This document shows positions 41,385 to 51,481 of a DNA stretch of 64,000 bases, in pieces (position 1 is the stretch's first letter; every line of letters starts with the position of its first letter). A program made the translations under genes and the position numbers. Below the pieces are notes generated by a model that saw nothing but the letters and a program-made list of their open reading frames with translations, did no database searches and was not told where the DNA came from. This stretch comes from Beijerinckiaceae bacterium (GTDB lineage: Bacteria > Bacteroidota > Bacteroidia > Chitinophagales > Chitinophagaceae): the NCBI GenBank assembly GCA_903970475.1, contig CAJCIQ010000129.1, positions 1 through 64,000 on the forward strand. The letters run 5' to 3'.

Positions 41385-43307
41385 TTATTTTACTTCTTCG
41401 TACTCTGCATCCGTTACCGTATCACCTTGCGCTCCGCTCGCGCCCTGGTGGGCGTGTTCTTCATGAGCGCCGGCTCCGGCTCCTGGCTGAGGTCCGCCGG
41501 CACCCTGGGCGCTGTTGTACATTTGTTCGGAAGCAGCCGTCCAGGCTTTGTTCACTTCTTCCACAGCGGAGTCAATGGCGGACAGATCCTGGTTCTTATG
41601 TGCTTCTTTAAGGCGATTGAGGGCGCTTTCGATGGGGGCTTTTTTATCAGCAGGCACCTTGTCTCCGAATTCCTTCAGTTGTTTTTCTGTTTGGAAAATC
41701 AGCGAGTCGGCCTGGTTGATCTTTTCCACCTTCTCTTTAGCGGCTTTGTCCGTAGCCTCATTGGCTTTGGCCTCTGCCTTCATTTTTTCTACTTCTTCTT
41801 TGCTCAAACCGCTACCGGCTTCTATGCGGATCTTTTGTTCCTTACCAGTGCCCTTGTCCTTTGCACTTACGTGTAGGATACCATTGGCGTCAATGTCGAA
41901 GGTTACTTCGATCTGAGGTACACCTCTGGGGGCCGGGGGGATACCATCGAGATTGAAGGTACCGAGGCTCTTATTGTCTTTAGACAAGGAGCGTTCCCCT
42001 TGGAGAATATGGATCTGAACACCGGGCTGGTTATCAGAAGCTGTAGAGAAAGTTTCCGATTTCTTGGTAGGAATGGTCGTGTTGGAAGGAATCAGGGGAG
42101 TCATGACACCACCCATGGTTTCTATACCCAGGCTTAACGGGGTAACGTCCAAAAGCAATACATCCTTTACTTCTCCGGTGAGTACCCCACCCTGGATAGC
42201 AGCGCCTACGGCTACTACCTCATCCGGGTTTACACCCTTGTTTGGTTTCCTACCGAAGAATTTTTCTACAATTTCCTGCACTTTGGGGATACGGGTAGAA
42301 CCACCTACCAGGATCACCTCATCAATATTGGAAGCCGAATATCCGGCGTCTTTCAGTGCTTGTTCGCAGGGTTTCAAACAACGTTCGAAAAGAGAATCGG
42401 ACAATTGTTCGAATTTAGCCCTGGTCAGCTTCTTCACCAGGTGTTTGGGAGCCCCATCCACGGCAGTAATATAAGGCAGGTTAATTTCTGTTTCTGAAGA
42501 AGAGGACAATTCCACCTTTGCTTTTTCAGCCGCTTCCTTCAGACGCTGCCATGCCATAGGATCTTTACGGAGGTCAACTGCTTCGTCCCTCTTGAACTCA
42601 TCAGAGAGCCAATCCATGATCACCTTATCAAAGTCATCCCCACCCAGGTGCGTGTCCCCATTGGTAGATTTTACTTCAAATACACCATCACCCAATTCGA
42701 GTACGGAGATATCGAAGGTACCACCACCCAAGTCAAACACCGCGATTTTCATATCCTGGTGTTTCTTATCCATTCCATATGCCAAGGCCGCAGCCGTAGG
42801 TTCGTTGATGATACGGCGTACGTTCAGACCGGCGATTTCACCGGCTTCTTTGGTAGCCTGACGTTGAGCGTCATTAAAGTAAGCCGGAACGGTGATAACA
42901 GCTTCGTTTACTTCCTGACCCAAATAGTCTTCCGCTGTTTTTTTCATTTTTTGCAGGATCATGGCTGAAATCTCCTGCGGCGTGTAGAGGCGACCGTCAA
43001 TGTCAATACGAACGGTTTGATTGGGACCTTCTACCACCTTATAACTGACGTGTTTAATCTCTTCGACCACTTCAGGGTACTTTCTACCCATGAAACGTTT
43101 CACCGACATAATGGTGTTAATAGGGTTGGTGATGGCCTGGCGTTTTGCAGGATCACCGACCTTACGTTCCCCATTCTTGAGGAATGCCACCACCGAAGGT
43201 GTAGTACGGCGGCCTTCATCATTAGCGATCACCACTGGTTCGTTGCCTTCCATAACGGCAACGCAACTGTTGGTTGTTCCGAGGTCTATACCGATAATTT
43301 TACCCAT
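41385..43307 (-). CDS. dnaK: molecular chaperone DnaK (Hsp70)
   Basis: This 640-residue Hsp70 binds unfolded peptides in an ATP-driven cycle with DnaJ and GrpE. The ATPase domain opens with [17 protein letters not shown] and has [15 protein letters not shown] and the [11 protein letters not shown] strand. The linker [15 protein letters not shown] leads to the substrate domain. The C-terminal lid ends in a Gly/Ala/Gln-rich tail and EYEEVK, as in other bacterial DnaK. The ATG at 43307 is certain from the conserved start; a longer frame to 43769 would run into the MFS gene. dnaJ and grpE are not adjacent here. A possible sigma-54-like promoter lies 44 bases upstream. Confidence 0.98.
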   Translation of the reverse strand: MGKIIGIDLGTTNSCVAVMEGNEPVVIANDEGRRTTPSVVAFLKNGERKVGDPAKRQAITNPINTIMSVKRFMGRKYPEVVEEIKHVSYKVVEGPNQTVRIDIDGRLYTPQEISAMILQKMKKTAEDYLGQEVNEAVITVPAYFNDAQRQATKEAGEIAGLNVRRIINEPTAAALAYGMDKKHQDMKIAVFDLGGGTFDISVLELGDGVFEVKSTNGDTHLGGDDFDKVIMDWLSDEFKRDEAVDLRKDPMAWQRLKEAAEKAKVELSSSSETEINLPYITAVDGAPKHLVKKLTRAKFEQLSDSLFERCLKPCEQALKDAGYSASNIDEVILVGGSTRIPKVQEIVEKFFGRKPNKGVNPDEVVAVGAAIQGGVLTGEVKDVLLLDVTPLSLGIETMGGVMTPLIPSNTTIPTKKSETFSTASDNQPGVQIHILQGERSLSKDNKSLGTFNLDGIPPAPRGVPQIEVTFDIDANGILHVSAKDKGTGKEQKIRIEAGSGLSKEEVEKMKAEAKANEATDKAAKEKVEKINQADSLIFQTEKQLKEFGDKVPADKKAPIESALNRLKEAHKNQDLSAIDSAVEEVNKAWTAASEQMYNSAQGAGGPQPGAGAGAHEEHAHQGASGAQGDTVTDAEYEEVK

Positions 43308-43350
43308 AGATACTGCTTTAGATCTTTGTATTAAATCTCCATCTGAAGCG

Positions 43351-43366
43351 ACAATCATTATGCCAA
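43351..43366 (-). promoter_or_regulatory. sigma-54-like -24/-12 element upstream of dnaK
   Basis: On the minus strand the sequence reads TTGGCATAATGATTGT, which has GG and TTG at the spacing of the TGGCACG-N4-TTGC consensus, with T in place of the last C. A near-palindrome TGACAAATTTTCA (43378-43390) lies 11 bases further upstream and could bind a regulator. Assignment is by motif only. Confidence 0.4.
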
Positions 43367-43414
43367 GGCAGGAAAGGTGAAAATTTGTCAGACTTATGTC
43401 TAAGGCCCTCCTGA

Positions 43415-44716
43415 TCAGGCGCCCATAGGTTCCTCCGGTATAAGGCCCGAAGCGCCTTCCTCCGTAAGCACTGGCAGCTCCGGGGCCGCCTGTACGCCCT
43501 GTTCCGGTTTCCCCCGGAGGGTCAGCCAGGCAATGACAACACTGCATACCAGGAATAAGCTTCCTGCCAAAAAGGGAGCTCCCGGGAAATGGACGGATCC
43601 ATTGGGCCGGGTGCCCCAGGCAAATAAGCCAGTCATAAGGAGGGGGCCGAAAATGGAGGTCAGGCTCATAATAGAGGTCATCATGCCCTGTAGTTCCCCC
43701 TGCTCCTTGGCAGATACAGACCCTGACATAATGCTTTGTATGGAGGGGCCGGCTATACCACCCAGGCAATAAGGAATCAGGATCACATAAATCATCCAGC
43801 TCTGGCTGGCAAATGCAAACAAGCAGCAGCCTAACGCATAGAGAATCAATCCAATATATAAACTTTTCCGGTTACCCAGCCAGGGTATAAGGGGCCGTAT
43901 CAGAACGCCCTGGACCAGTCCGATCAACAGTCCGACAAAGGCAAGGGAATATCCCACCTGCGCCTCCGTCCATGAGAATCTGTATTTCGTAAAATAAGCC
44001 CAGGTAGTCTGAACGGAGTGAGCCGCCAGGTAAATGAAGAAAAGGCAAAAAAACATGCCCGAGAGAGCGGGATACTTCGTCAGGCTTACGATCGCCCCAA
44101 AGGGATTGGCTCTGCTCCACTCAAACTTCCTGCGTCTTTCAGCAGGAAGGGATTCGGGAAGTATGAAAAAACCCAACATTGCATTGAGGATGCTGAATCC
44201 GGCGGCGACAAAAAAGGGTACTCTAAGCCCGAATTTGGCCAGTAACCCACCCAGTAAGGGGCCGAGAATAAATCCAACCCCAAAGGCCACCCCTACCATC
44301 CCGAAATTCTGGGTCCGGTTTTCCGGCGTACTAATGTCAGCTATATAGGCAGAGGCCGTGGTGAAGGATGCCCCGGTAATTCCCGCAATAGCTCTTCCTA
44401 CAAATAACCAACCTAAGGTAGGTGCAAATCCCAGGAATATATAGTCTACTCCAAAACCCAGCAATGAAATCAATATCACAGGTCTGCGGCCAAAACGGTC
44501 ACTGAGGTTCCCCAATAAGGGCGCACAAAAGAATTGCATAATCGCATAGGCGGTTAGTAACCAACCCCCGTATTGAGCAGCTTTGCTCAGGTCGGAATGC
44601 GTTAGCTTTTGAATCAGGGAGGGTAGCACTGGAATAACCAATCCAAACCCCATCGTATCAATCAACAGGGTCGTAAAGATAAAGCCCAAGGCAGCCGACT
44701 TGCTGTGTACTGGCAT
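43415..44716 (-). CDS. MFS transporter, TetA-like (drug:H+ antiporter type)
   Basis: This 433-residue inner-membrane protein has twelve helices. The motif A loop [14 protein letters not shown] after helix 2 and [14 protein letters not shown] at helix 1 are close to the TetA/TCR group of proton-driven exporters; [22 protein letters not shown] is another group mark. TetA exports tetracycline-Mg2+, but many chromosomal members have other or unknown substrates, so resistance should not be assumed. The gene is divergent from the dioxygenase gene. The 63-base spacer holds ATTGT-CA-ACAAT at 44726-44737, a small dyad that might be an operator. No TetR-type regulator gene is nearby. Confidence 0.88.
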   Translation of the reverse strand: MPVHSKSAALGFIFTTLLIDTMGFGLVIPVLPSLIQKLTHSDLSKAAQYGGWLLTAYAIMQFFCAPLLGNLSDRFGRRPVILISLLGFGVDYIFLGFAPTLGWLFVGRAIAGITGASFTTASAYIADISTPENRTQNFGMVGVAFGVGFILGPLLGGLLAKFGLRVPFFVAAGFSILNAMLGFFILPESLPAERRRKFEWSRANPFGAIVSLTKYPALSGMFFCLFFIYLAAHSVQTTWAYFTKYRFSWTEAQVGYSLAFVGLLIGLVQGVLIRPLIPWLGNRKSLYIGLILYALGCCLFAFASQSWMIYVILIPYCLGGIAGPSIQSIMSGSVSAKEQGELQGMMTSIMSLTSIFGPLLMTGLFAWGTRPNGSVHFPGAPFLAGSLFLVCSVVIAWLTLRGKPEQGVQAAPELPVLTEEGASGLIPEEPMGA

Positions 44717-44767
44717 ATAGATAGTATTGTCAACAATTTACGCAATAATACCTGCCGTACTCCTCCG

Positions 44768-44775
44768 TACCTTTG
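44768..44775 (+). promoter_or_regulatory. -7 box TACCTTTG four bases before a start codon
   Basis: TACCTTTG matches TAnnTTTG and ends at 44775, with the ATG at 44780. The spacing equals that at the acetyltransferase gene and would give a leaderless mRNA. Confidence 0.5.
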
Positions 44776-44779
44776 CCTC

Positions 44780-45601
44780 ATGAATACTTTATCTGAATTT
44801 CGGTCGTTCACAGATCGTCTGGAAGAAACCCCAAGCATGCCCGTGCTGTTTATGGGACATGGCTCTCCTATGAATGGCATAGAAGATAATATGTTCAGTG
44901 AGCGCTGGGAACAAAAGGGGAAAGAAATCCCCAAACCGGCGGCCGTATTGTGTATTTCAGCCCACTGGTATACCAAAGGTACCCGGATTACCGCCATGGA
45001 CTTCCCCGTTACCATCCATGACTTCTACGGTTTCCCTCAGGCCCTTTTTGACGTTCAATATCCCGCGCCCGGAGATCCCGCCCTGGCTCAGGCGACGGCT
45101 GGCCTGCTCGGGTCTGCTCAACCTACCTTAGACCACGATTGGGGTTTGGACCATGGCGCCTGGAGTGTAGTGAGAAGAATGTATCCCCAGGCCAATATTC
45201 CTGTCCTTCAGTTAAGTATTGATTATACACAACCTCCCTCAAGGCACCTGGAATTGGGCAGGGAGTTGATGGCCCTGCGCAAGAAGGGCGTGCTCATCAT
45301 CGGCAGTGGGAACATGGTTCATAACCTGCGGATGATGAACTGGCAATTACAAACGTCCGGTTTCGACTGGGCTACAGAAGCCGATACCCTGTTCAAAACT
45401 CAGATTGCCTCCGGCGACTTTACGCCCCTTACCCGGTATGAATCCCTGGGTTCAGCCGTAAAACTGGCCGTCCCCACCCCAGAACATTATTTGCCCCTGC
45501 TATATACACTGGGCCTGCAAAATAAGGGAGAACATCCCATCTTCTTCAACGACCAAACCGTCATGGGCTCTATCTCCATGACTTCTTTTCAATTGGGATG
45601 A
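44780..45601 (+). CDS. ygiD: 4,5-DOPA extradiol dioxygenase-like (YgiD/LigB family)
   Basis: This 273-residue class III extradiol dioxygenase-like protein has the expected metal and active-site histidines in FMGHGSPMNG (His27), ISAHWY (His62) and IHDFYGFP (His80). Later segments YPAPGDP, DHDWGLDHGAWSV and GSGNMVHNL are also family marks. Relatives cleave the ring of DOPA or other catechols with O2, using Zn or Fe; the natural substrate in bacteria is unclear. The ATG at 44780 begins the protein; a longer frame from 44705 is unlikely because the promoter box lies inside it. It is divergent from the MFS exporter gene. Confidence 0.9.
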   Translation: MNTLSEFRSFTDRLEETPSMPVLFMGHGSPMNGIEDNMFSERWEQKGKEIPKPAAVLCISAHWYTKGTRITAMDFPVTIHDFYGFPQALFDVQYPAPGDPALAQATAGLLGSAQPTLDHDWGLDHGAWSVVRRMYPQANIPVLQLSIDYTQPPSRHLELGRELMALRKKGVLIIGSGNMVHNLRMMNWQLQTSGFDWATEADTLFKTQIASGDFTPLTRYESLGSAVKLAVPTPEHYLPLLYTLGLQNKGEHPIFFNDQTVMGSISMTSFQLG

Positions 45602-45613
45602 GCCGGCCGGTAG

Positions 45614-45640
45614 CCGGTTCCCTTACCACTGGGTAACCGG
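45614..45640. terminator. inverted repeat at a convergent gene end
   Basis: CCGGTTCCC at 45614-45622 pairs with GGGTAACCGG at 45631-45640 with one mismatch. It overlaps the last codons of the minus-strand gene. No U tract is seen. Confidence 0.4.
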
Positions 45641-46888
45641 TTTCCTACCGCCCGGACTGCCCTGCCTTGCCAGCACCAGGTACTCCAGCAACAACACGTC
45701 ATTGTAAGCCGGTGAATAGAACCGGTAAATGCAAACCGGGCTGTGCAGGAACATCCGGCGTATCCAATGCGGGAACAAGCTGGATATGTTGGCTATGTAA
45801 AATTTGTATCGCTCTCTTTCCACCTTATCGGCAGAGAATATAGCAAGCTCTGGACGCTCACTGACGGTATCCCCTAAGCGCATCAGTGACGTTTTTAGTA
45901 CAATGCGCTCCATGATAGAAGTAGAGGACGCCAGGAGTTTCCTTGCATCCTGGCATAACTGAGGCCGCATTGAGGTCAACGAATCCAGGGGAAACTTATC
46001 CAAAAAACGGGCATAATGATAGATCAATACTGCCCGGGTGGGATAATAAGGGGAGACAAATGCAGGGTCAGTCCAGTAGGCTTTCATCCGGAGCACATAT
46101 TGCAGGAACTGAATCGTCGCTGAGTCATGCTGATTAAGTGGCAAACCGGCGGTAAGCACAAAGGTCATCATGTTGCAAAAAACACCTGCATCGAACTCCA
46201 CGGGTGTCTTTGCGCCCAGCCAGGAAGAATAGGCGGGAAGATCCCTGAATTGTTTATAGGTATTCATGGCTCTTCTGGTCTTGCCGTCCGGCCCAAGGCT
46301 GCCGCAAGCATAGGCATCCATCAGGGTTTTGAGCCGGGCCACCGCCGTATCCCCTTTCTTCCACTCCTTACCCAGGTACAGGATACCCGTATCATCCATA
46401 TCATCCGCTATTTGTTTGGAATCCTTAAATTTATCCAATACTAAGGATTGGGGGAAAAACACGGGTTTATCCGTAGGCCAGAAATTATAGGAAGGGCCGC
46501 CCTTACGGTTGCGATAATGTATGTAGCTGCGTACCCCCCTTGCGATGATGCTGTCGCAACGAATTTTATCTTCGCCTTGAAGTTGGGGCTCCAACTTTTG
46601 TAGGGTCCATACCACCAGACCCGTGTAAAATATGGAATTGTCACCCTTCAGGGTAGCGGGAGTGGCAGCCCAGGCCCTAAGGGTAGGAAAAGTCCCTTGA
46701 TAATAAAACCCATCAACTTTTACCTGCTGGGTTTCCAGGCGCCCGATCAACAAGTGGATCAGAGAATCCGGACCGGGCCGCCCGTTTTGGCTACAGGCCG
46801 TGTGTCCGCCCCCGCCGGCATAGGCCCTTGCGGCCAGGGTCACGCATCCCCAAAGTAAAATGATCCCTATTTTTTTAGGTGCTGGCAA
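45623..46888 (-). CDS. secreted protein of unknown function with an ADDMDDT motif
   Basis: I do not recognise this 421-residue protein. It has an N-terminal signal peptide (about 5-24) followed by GGGGHTAC. It is rich in helices and aromatic residues and holds an acidic motif ADDMDDTG at 161-168, GGPSYNFWP near 130, and TPVEFDAGVFCNMM later. The helical pattern recalls alpha/alpha-barrel proteins such as terpene-cyclase-like or glycoside-processing folds, but no family can be given. The only workable start is TTG at 46888, since in-frame ATGs come much later. It is divergent from the DUF4403 gene across 34 bases. Confidence 0.6.
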   Translation of the reverse strand: MPAPKKIGIILLWGCVTLAARAYAGGGGHTACSQNGRPGPDSLIHLLIGRLETQQVKVDGFYYQGTFPTLRAWAATPATLKGDNSIFYTGLVVWTLQKLEPQLQGEDKIRCDSIIARGVRSYIHYRNRKGGPSYNFWPTDKPVFFPQSLVLDKFKDSKQIADDMDDTGILYLGKEWKKGDTAVARLKTLMDAYACGSLGPDGKTRRAMNTYKQFRDLPAYSSWLGAKTPVEFDAGVFCNMMTFVLTAGLPLNQHDSATIQFLQYVLRMKAYWTDPAFVSPYYPTRAVLIYHYARFLDKFPLDSLTSMRPQLCQDARKLLASSTSIMERIVLKTSLMRLGDTVSERPELAIFSADKVERERYKFYIANISSLFPHWIRRMFLHSPVCIYRFYSPAYNDVLLLEYLVLARQGSPGGRKPVTQW

Positions 46889-46922
46889 GGCTCTAATTTA
46901 AATCCATTATTTTACATCCGTC

Positions 46923-48335
46923 ATGAAACCTCTTTTTTCCTTTCTGGCCCTTTTCCTTTTCATTAACCTCCACGCCAGTGCCCAACAAGTAACGGCAACG
47001 GCATTGGATACCAGCATGCGGCCTTCTGTCGATACCCTACCCATGAGCGATATTGACATCCCGGTAAAAATCAACCTCAAAGCCCTTTACAGGATAGCGG
47101 AATCCAAGGTGGATACCATATTCCATTCTACCGGTTGGCCGGTAGACTATTACCAGCCAGCCTGCGATACCCGTTACATGTATCGGTTGCGGAGGGGGCG
47201 CCTCCGCATCAATGCCCTGGGCAACAACATGGATTTGAAGTTTACGGGATATTACCAGATCAAGGCTTCCACCCGGCTTTGCACAGGCACCGTAGGCTAT
47301 TCCCCCTGGACACCTCCCTGTAGTTGTGGCGCCGGAGCGGAAGGAGCCAGAAGGGTGGATATGGGATTTAGCATGCGTTTTTCCCTAAAACCAAATTACA
47401 CGGTTCAATCTAAAATTATCCGTCAGCCGAGCGTAGCCCTGGATCAATGTAATGTATGCTTCTGGGGTCAGAACGTCACCTCCCAGGTAATCAGCGCCAT
47501 TAATTCCCAAATGGACACTGCGGGCTGGGCCCTCCAGCGTGCATTGGACAAGTTAGATCTACGCCCTCAGTTCCAACAAATCTGGAATAAGCTATGGGCA
47601 ACTTACCATCTATACAACGCCGGGTATTTTCAATTGCAACCTGTCCGGCTAAGGGTATCCGAACTATACGCACACAATGATACGTTATACCTATCCGTTG
47701 GCGTATCGGGTCGGCCCCTGATAAGCCTGCGCCCCTTGAAGGATACCCTTGTTCCCGTTCCAAATCTTTCTGACTTCACACCCCGCCATGGTTTTCGCGT
47801 ATACCTGGATGCGCGCCTGGACTACGATTCACTGGCAGCCATCATGAATGCCCAGTTGGATCACCATACCTTTACAGTAGACAACAAGAACATCACCATT
47901 GAAAAATGTTCTTTAGCCCATCTCGATAAGGGGCTATTGCAAATCGGCCTCCAATTCAGCGGATACCAATCCGGCACCTTTTACCTGAGCGGGTTGCCTA
48001 CCCTGGATACGGCTACAGGCCTACTGGATATCTCTGAGCTGGATTATCACCTACAGACCAATAATTTGCTGATCAAAACAGCCTCTTGGATATTCAGTAA
48101 AAAAATCCTGAAAGAATTGAAGGAATACACCCGCTTCCCTATTGCCCAATACCTGGAGCAAATCCGTAAACAAGCCAGCACCCAACTCAACCAACCCTTT
48201 ATGAAGGGTATCCATTCCGAGGGCCAGTTGGATAATATATCCATTATTCAACTGAGTGCCGGACCTTCAGAAATGAATGTGCGCTGTCAGGCTTCCGGAG
48301 AACTGGCTGTATTCGTGAGTGACCTTACCTGGTAA
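46923..48335 (+). CDS. DUF4403 family exported protein
   Basis: This 470-residue protein has a signal peptide (1-20, ending ASAQ) and the layout of DUF4403: an early DIPVKINLKALYRIAESKVD strand-helix, a middle part with LQRALDKLDLRPQFQQIWNKLW, and YFQLQPVRLRVSELYAHNDTLYLSVGVSG. It ends with a lipid-binding-like amphipathic helix pair and a beta strand (RCQASGELAVFVSDLTW). Related domains are lipid-binding, but no role is established for this family. It may sit at the periplasmic face of a membrane. The final codons form the first unit of a 13-base tandem repeat. Confidence 0.82.
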   Translation: MKPLFSFLALFLFINLHASAQQVTATALDTSMRPSVDTLPMSDIDIPVKINLKALYRIAESKVDTIFHSTGWPVDYYQPACDTRYMYRLRRGRLRINALGNNMDLKFTGYYQIKASTRLCTGTVGYSPWTPPCSCGAGAEGARRVDMGFSMRFSLKPNYTVQSKIIRQPSVALDQCNVCFWGQNVTSQVISAINSQMDTAGWALQRALDKLDLRPQFQQIWNKLWATYHLYNAGYFQLQPVRLRVSELYAHNDTLYLSVGVSGRPLISLRPLKDTLVPVPNLSDFTPRHGFRVYLDARLDYDSLAAIMNAQLDHHTFTVDNKNITIEKCSLAHLDKGLLQIGLQFSGYQSGTFYLSGLPTLDTATGLLDISELDYHLQTNNLLIKTASWIFSKKILKELKEYTRFPIAQYLEQIRKQASTQLNQPFMKGIHSEGQLDNISIIQLSAGPSEMNVRCQASGELAVFVSDLTW

Positions 48336-48417
48336 ACTCACCTGTTTGTCTTACCTGTTTGCCTCACCTGTTTGTCTTACCTGGTTGCCTCACCACCTGT
48401 TTGTCTTACCCGTTGAG
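48324..48417. repeat. 13-bp tandem repeat, seven units, at a convergent junction
   Basis: Units are CTTACCTGGTAAA, CTCACCTGTTTGT, CTTACCTGTTTGC, CTCACCTGTTTGT, CTTACCTGGTTGC, a CTCACC-ACC-TGTTTGT unit with three extra bases, and CTTACCCGTTGAG. Odd and even units alternate, as if a 26-bp pair was copied. The array covers the end of the DUF4403 gene, the spacer and the last codons of the GtrA gene on the other strand. Confidence 0.85.
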
Positions 48418-48953
48418 GTGGCCTCTTGTTCCTGTATGGCCGGATCCTGCGGGGCTGTCTCCTGGCCCCTGACGCGGAAAGTAAAATGCCTTTGCGCCAG
48501 GAAGGAAAAGGTTACTACGATGAAAGTGGTGATGATTTTGGCTAAGGTGGGCCATATATGCAAGACATCTACGAGGAACACCTTACATATATAATAGTTC
48601 AGGGCTATGCAAAGCAATACCTGAACCAGATACCTGAACAACTGTACCCTGCCCTTTAGATTGGATTCGGGGTATACCAGGTAGCGCATCAGTGCAAAGC
48701 CGGTGGGAAAACTCACGCAAAAAGCCAAGATCAAAGAAGCCGTTACCGGATCTAAGGCATTTATACCCAATATGGAAAAGGGTAAGCCAACTGGCTTTTG
48801 ATGGAAGATATAATTATAACTTATGGTAAAAAGGAAGATGTCCAATAGGGTATTCCCTCCTCCACAGGCCGCATAACGGAAAGTTTGGAGAGGCATGATC
48901 TTTTGAAAGGGCGGATAGAACCAATCGATAATGGATAATAGCAACTTTTTCAT
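48390..48953 (-). CDS. GtrA-family membrane protein
   Basis: This 187-residue protein has four membrane helices (about 28-48, 62-86, 103-122 and 131-155) with RYAACGGGNTLLDIFLF at the first and FLAQRHFTFR after the last, both marks of GtrA. GtrA proteins are thought to flip undecaprenyl-linked sugars or similar lipids across the inner membrane and usually sit next to glycosyltransferases; none is adjacent here. The tail after residue 160 is polar, and its last codons come from the 13-bp tandem repeat. The ATG at 48953 is chosen to begin MKKLLLSIIDWF. Confidence 0.85.
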   Translation of the reverse strand: MKKLLLSIIDWFYPPFQKIMPLQTFRYAACGGGNTLLDIFLFTISYNYIFHQKPVGLPFSILGINALDPVTASLILAFCVSFPTGFALMRYLVYPESNLKGRVQLFRYLVQVLLCIALNYYICKVFLVDVLHIWPTLAKIITTFIVVTFSFLAQRHFTFRVRGQETAPQDPAIQEQEATSTGKTNRW

Positions 48954-49022
48954 GCCTCGCGAAAATAGGACAAAGGCCTCAGCCTTCAAAAAGCAAAGCG
49001 CAGCCCCAGATCCCGTCAAACC

Positions 49023-49511
49023 TCAGAAAGCGAAGCGCACCCCCAGGCCCCCCCAAACACTGATATAGCCTCCCGGCACGTCAAACCGGGGCTGAACGTC
49101 AAAGCTTAACGCTATGGGGGCTCCTGTCAACTTATAATCTACCCCCAGGATGGCATCCGGTCCCAGATAAGTTCCAGAATGGCTTTTAGGCACTTCTTTG
49201 GCCCAATCCGTATTGTATACGCCGAAGTGGCCACCCCCACCTACATACCATTTGAGACCAGAAACCGAAGAAATGGCTCCGTGGTATTCATATAACCCAC
49301 ATCCCTCACCTCCATATTGCCAGAAATAAAGCAAGCCCTCAATGGCTGTATTGTCTTTTATAAAATGCTTGACCGATAAAGAAGCGCTCTCCCACCAGCC
49401 GAATTTTACCCCCACGGCGGTTTTGTAATCAGAATCCAGGCTTTGGGCGGAAAGCTTTGTGGACAGGGCGCTGCATACCAGCACTCCCATTAGGAAGACG
49501 CGTTTGTTCAT
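49023..49511 (-). CDS. small outer-membrane beta-barrel protein
   Basis: This 162-residue protein has a signal peptide (1-22, ending LSAQ). About eight amphipathic strands follow, including AVGVKFGWWESASLSVKHF and GLKWYVGGGGHFGVY, and it ends SVWGGLGVRFAF, the aromatic last strand of small barrels. It resembles eight-stranded barrels common in Bacteroidota with no known role. It is followed by the GtrA gene 69 bases away, on the same strand. Upstream lie two hairpins that separate it from the ABC-F gene, so it probably has its own promoter, although I cannot point to one. Confidence 0.75.
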   Translation of the reverse strand: MNKRVFLMGVLVCSALSTKLSAQSLDSDYKTAVGVKFGWWESASLSVKHFIKDNTAIEGLLYFWQYGGEGCGLYEYHGAISSVSGLKWYVGGGGHFGVYNTDWAKEVPKSHSGTYLGPDAILGVDYKLTGAPIALSFDVQPRFDVPGGYISVWGGLGVRFAF

Positions 49512-49531
49512 GGCGTATACTTTCCATAATC

Positions 49532-49552
49532 AAACGGACCTGAGTGCCGTTT
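49532..49552. repeat. short inverted repeat
   Basis: AAACGG at 49532-49537 pairs with CCGTTT at 49547-49552 around a nine-base loop, just upstream of the small barrel gene. Confidence 0.35.
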
Positions 49553-49559
49553 ATTGCTT

Positions 49560-49624
49560 GGCGGTAAGTGTGCACTTTGATTTCACGTGGGGAAAAAGCA
49601 AAATCGAGGTACACACTTACCGCC
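49560..49624. repeat. 24-bp inverted repeat (hairpin 5) between ABC-F and barrel genes
   Basis: Arms at 49560-49583 (starting GGCGGTAAGTGTG) and 49601-49624 differ at three positions, all transitions, around a 17-base loop. It lies beyond the ABC-F stop on the minus strand and could end that transcript. Confidence 0.6.
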
Positions 49625-49741
49625 CAAAACGTGGAAACGGCAAAAGTGGCTTTTCCAAGTGTCGGTATAACTAAGAAGAGTTGACGAAAAAGGGCTTCCA
49701 ACAAAGTGAAGCCCCTCCCTGTAAAGCAAGAGGAAGAGAAG

Positions 49742-51382
<1,641 letters not shown>

Positions 51383-51398
51383 TTATATTTATCGGGCG

Positions 51399-51406
51399 CA
51401 AAGATA
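51399..51406 (-). promoter_or_regulatory. -7 box TATCTTTG for the ABC-F gene
   Basis: On the minus strand TATCTTTG matches TAnnTTTG exactly and ends 28 bases before the ATG at 51370. It is identical to the box before purine nucleoside phosphorylase. Confidence 0.55.
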
Positions 51407-51481
51407 AACCTTTTTTTTCAGGGCACATCAGACCCTAATTGGGCTAATTTTACCCTGAATAATTGCAAACTGGCTAAGATT

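Noticed and set aside
43308-43769. A 154-residue N-terminal extension of DnaK in the same open frame
   Set aside because: It overlaps the coding region of the MFS gene and lies before the universally conserved DnaK start; its composition does not look like a protein.
43415-44716. A tetracycline resistance gene
   Set aside because: The protein is TetA-like but chromosomal, with no regulator or mobile element around it; many such proteins export other compounds.
44726-44737. Operator for the divergent exporter and dioxygenase genes (ATTGT-CA-ACAAT)
   Set aside because: The dyad is only five bases per arm and there is no regulator gene beside it, so it may be chance.
48324-48417. Possible CRISPR array
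   Set aside because: The units are 13 bp, direct and contiguous with no spacers, and no cas genes are near.
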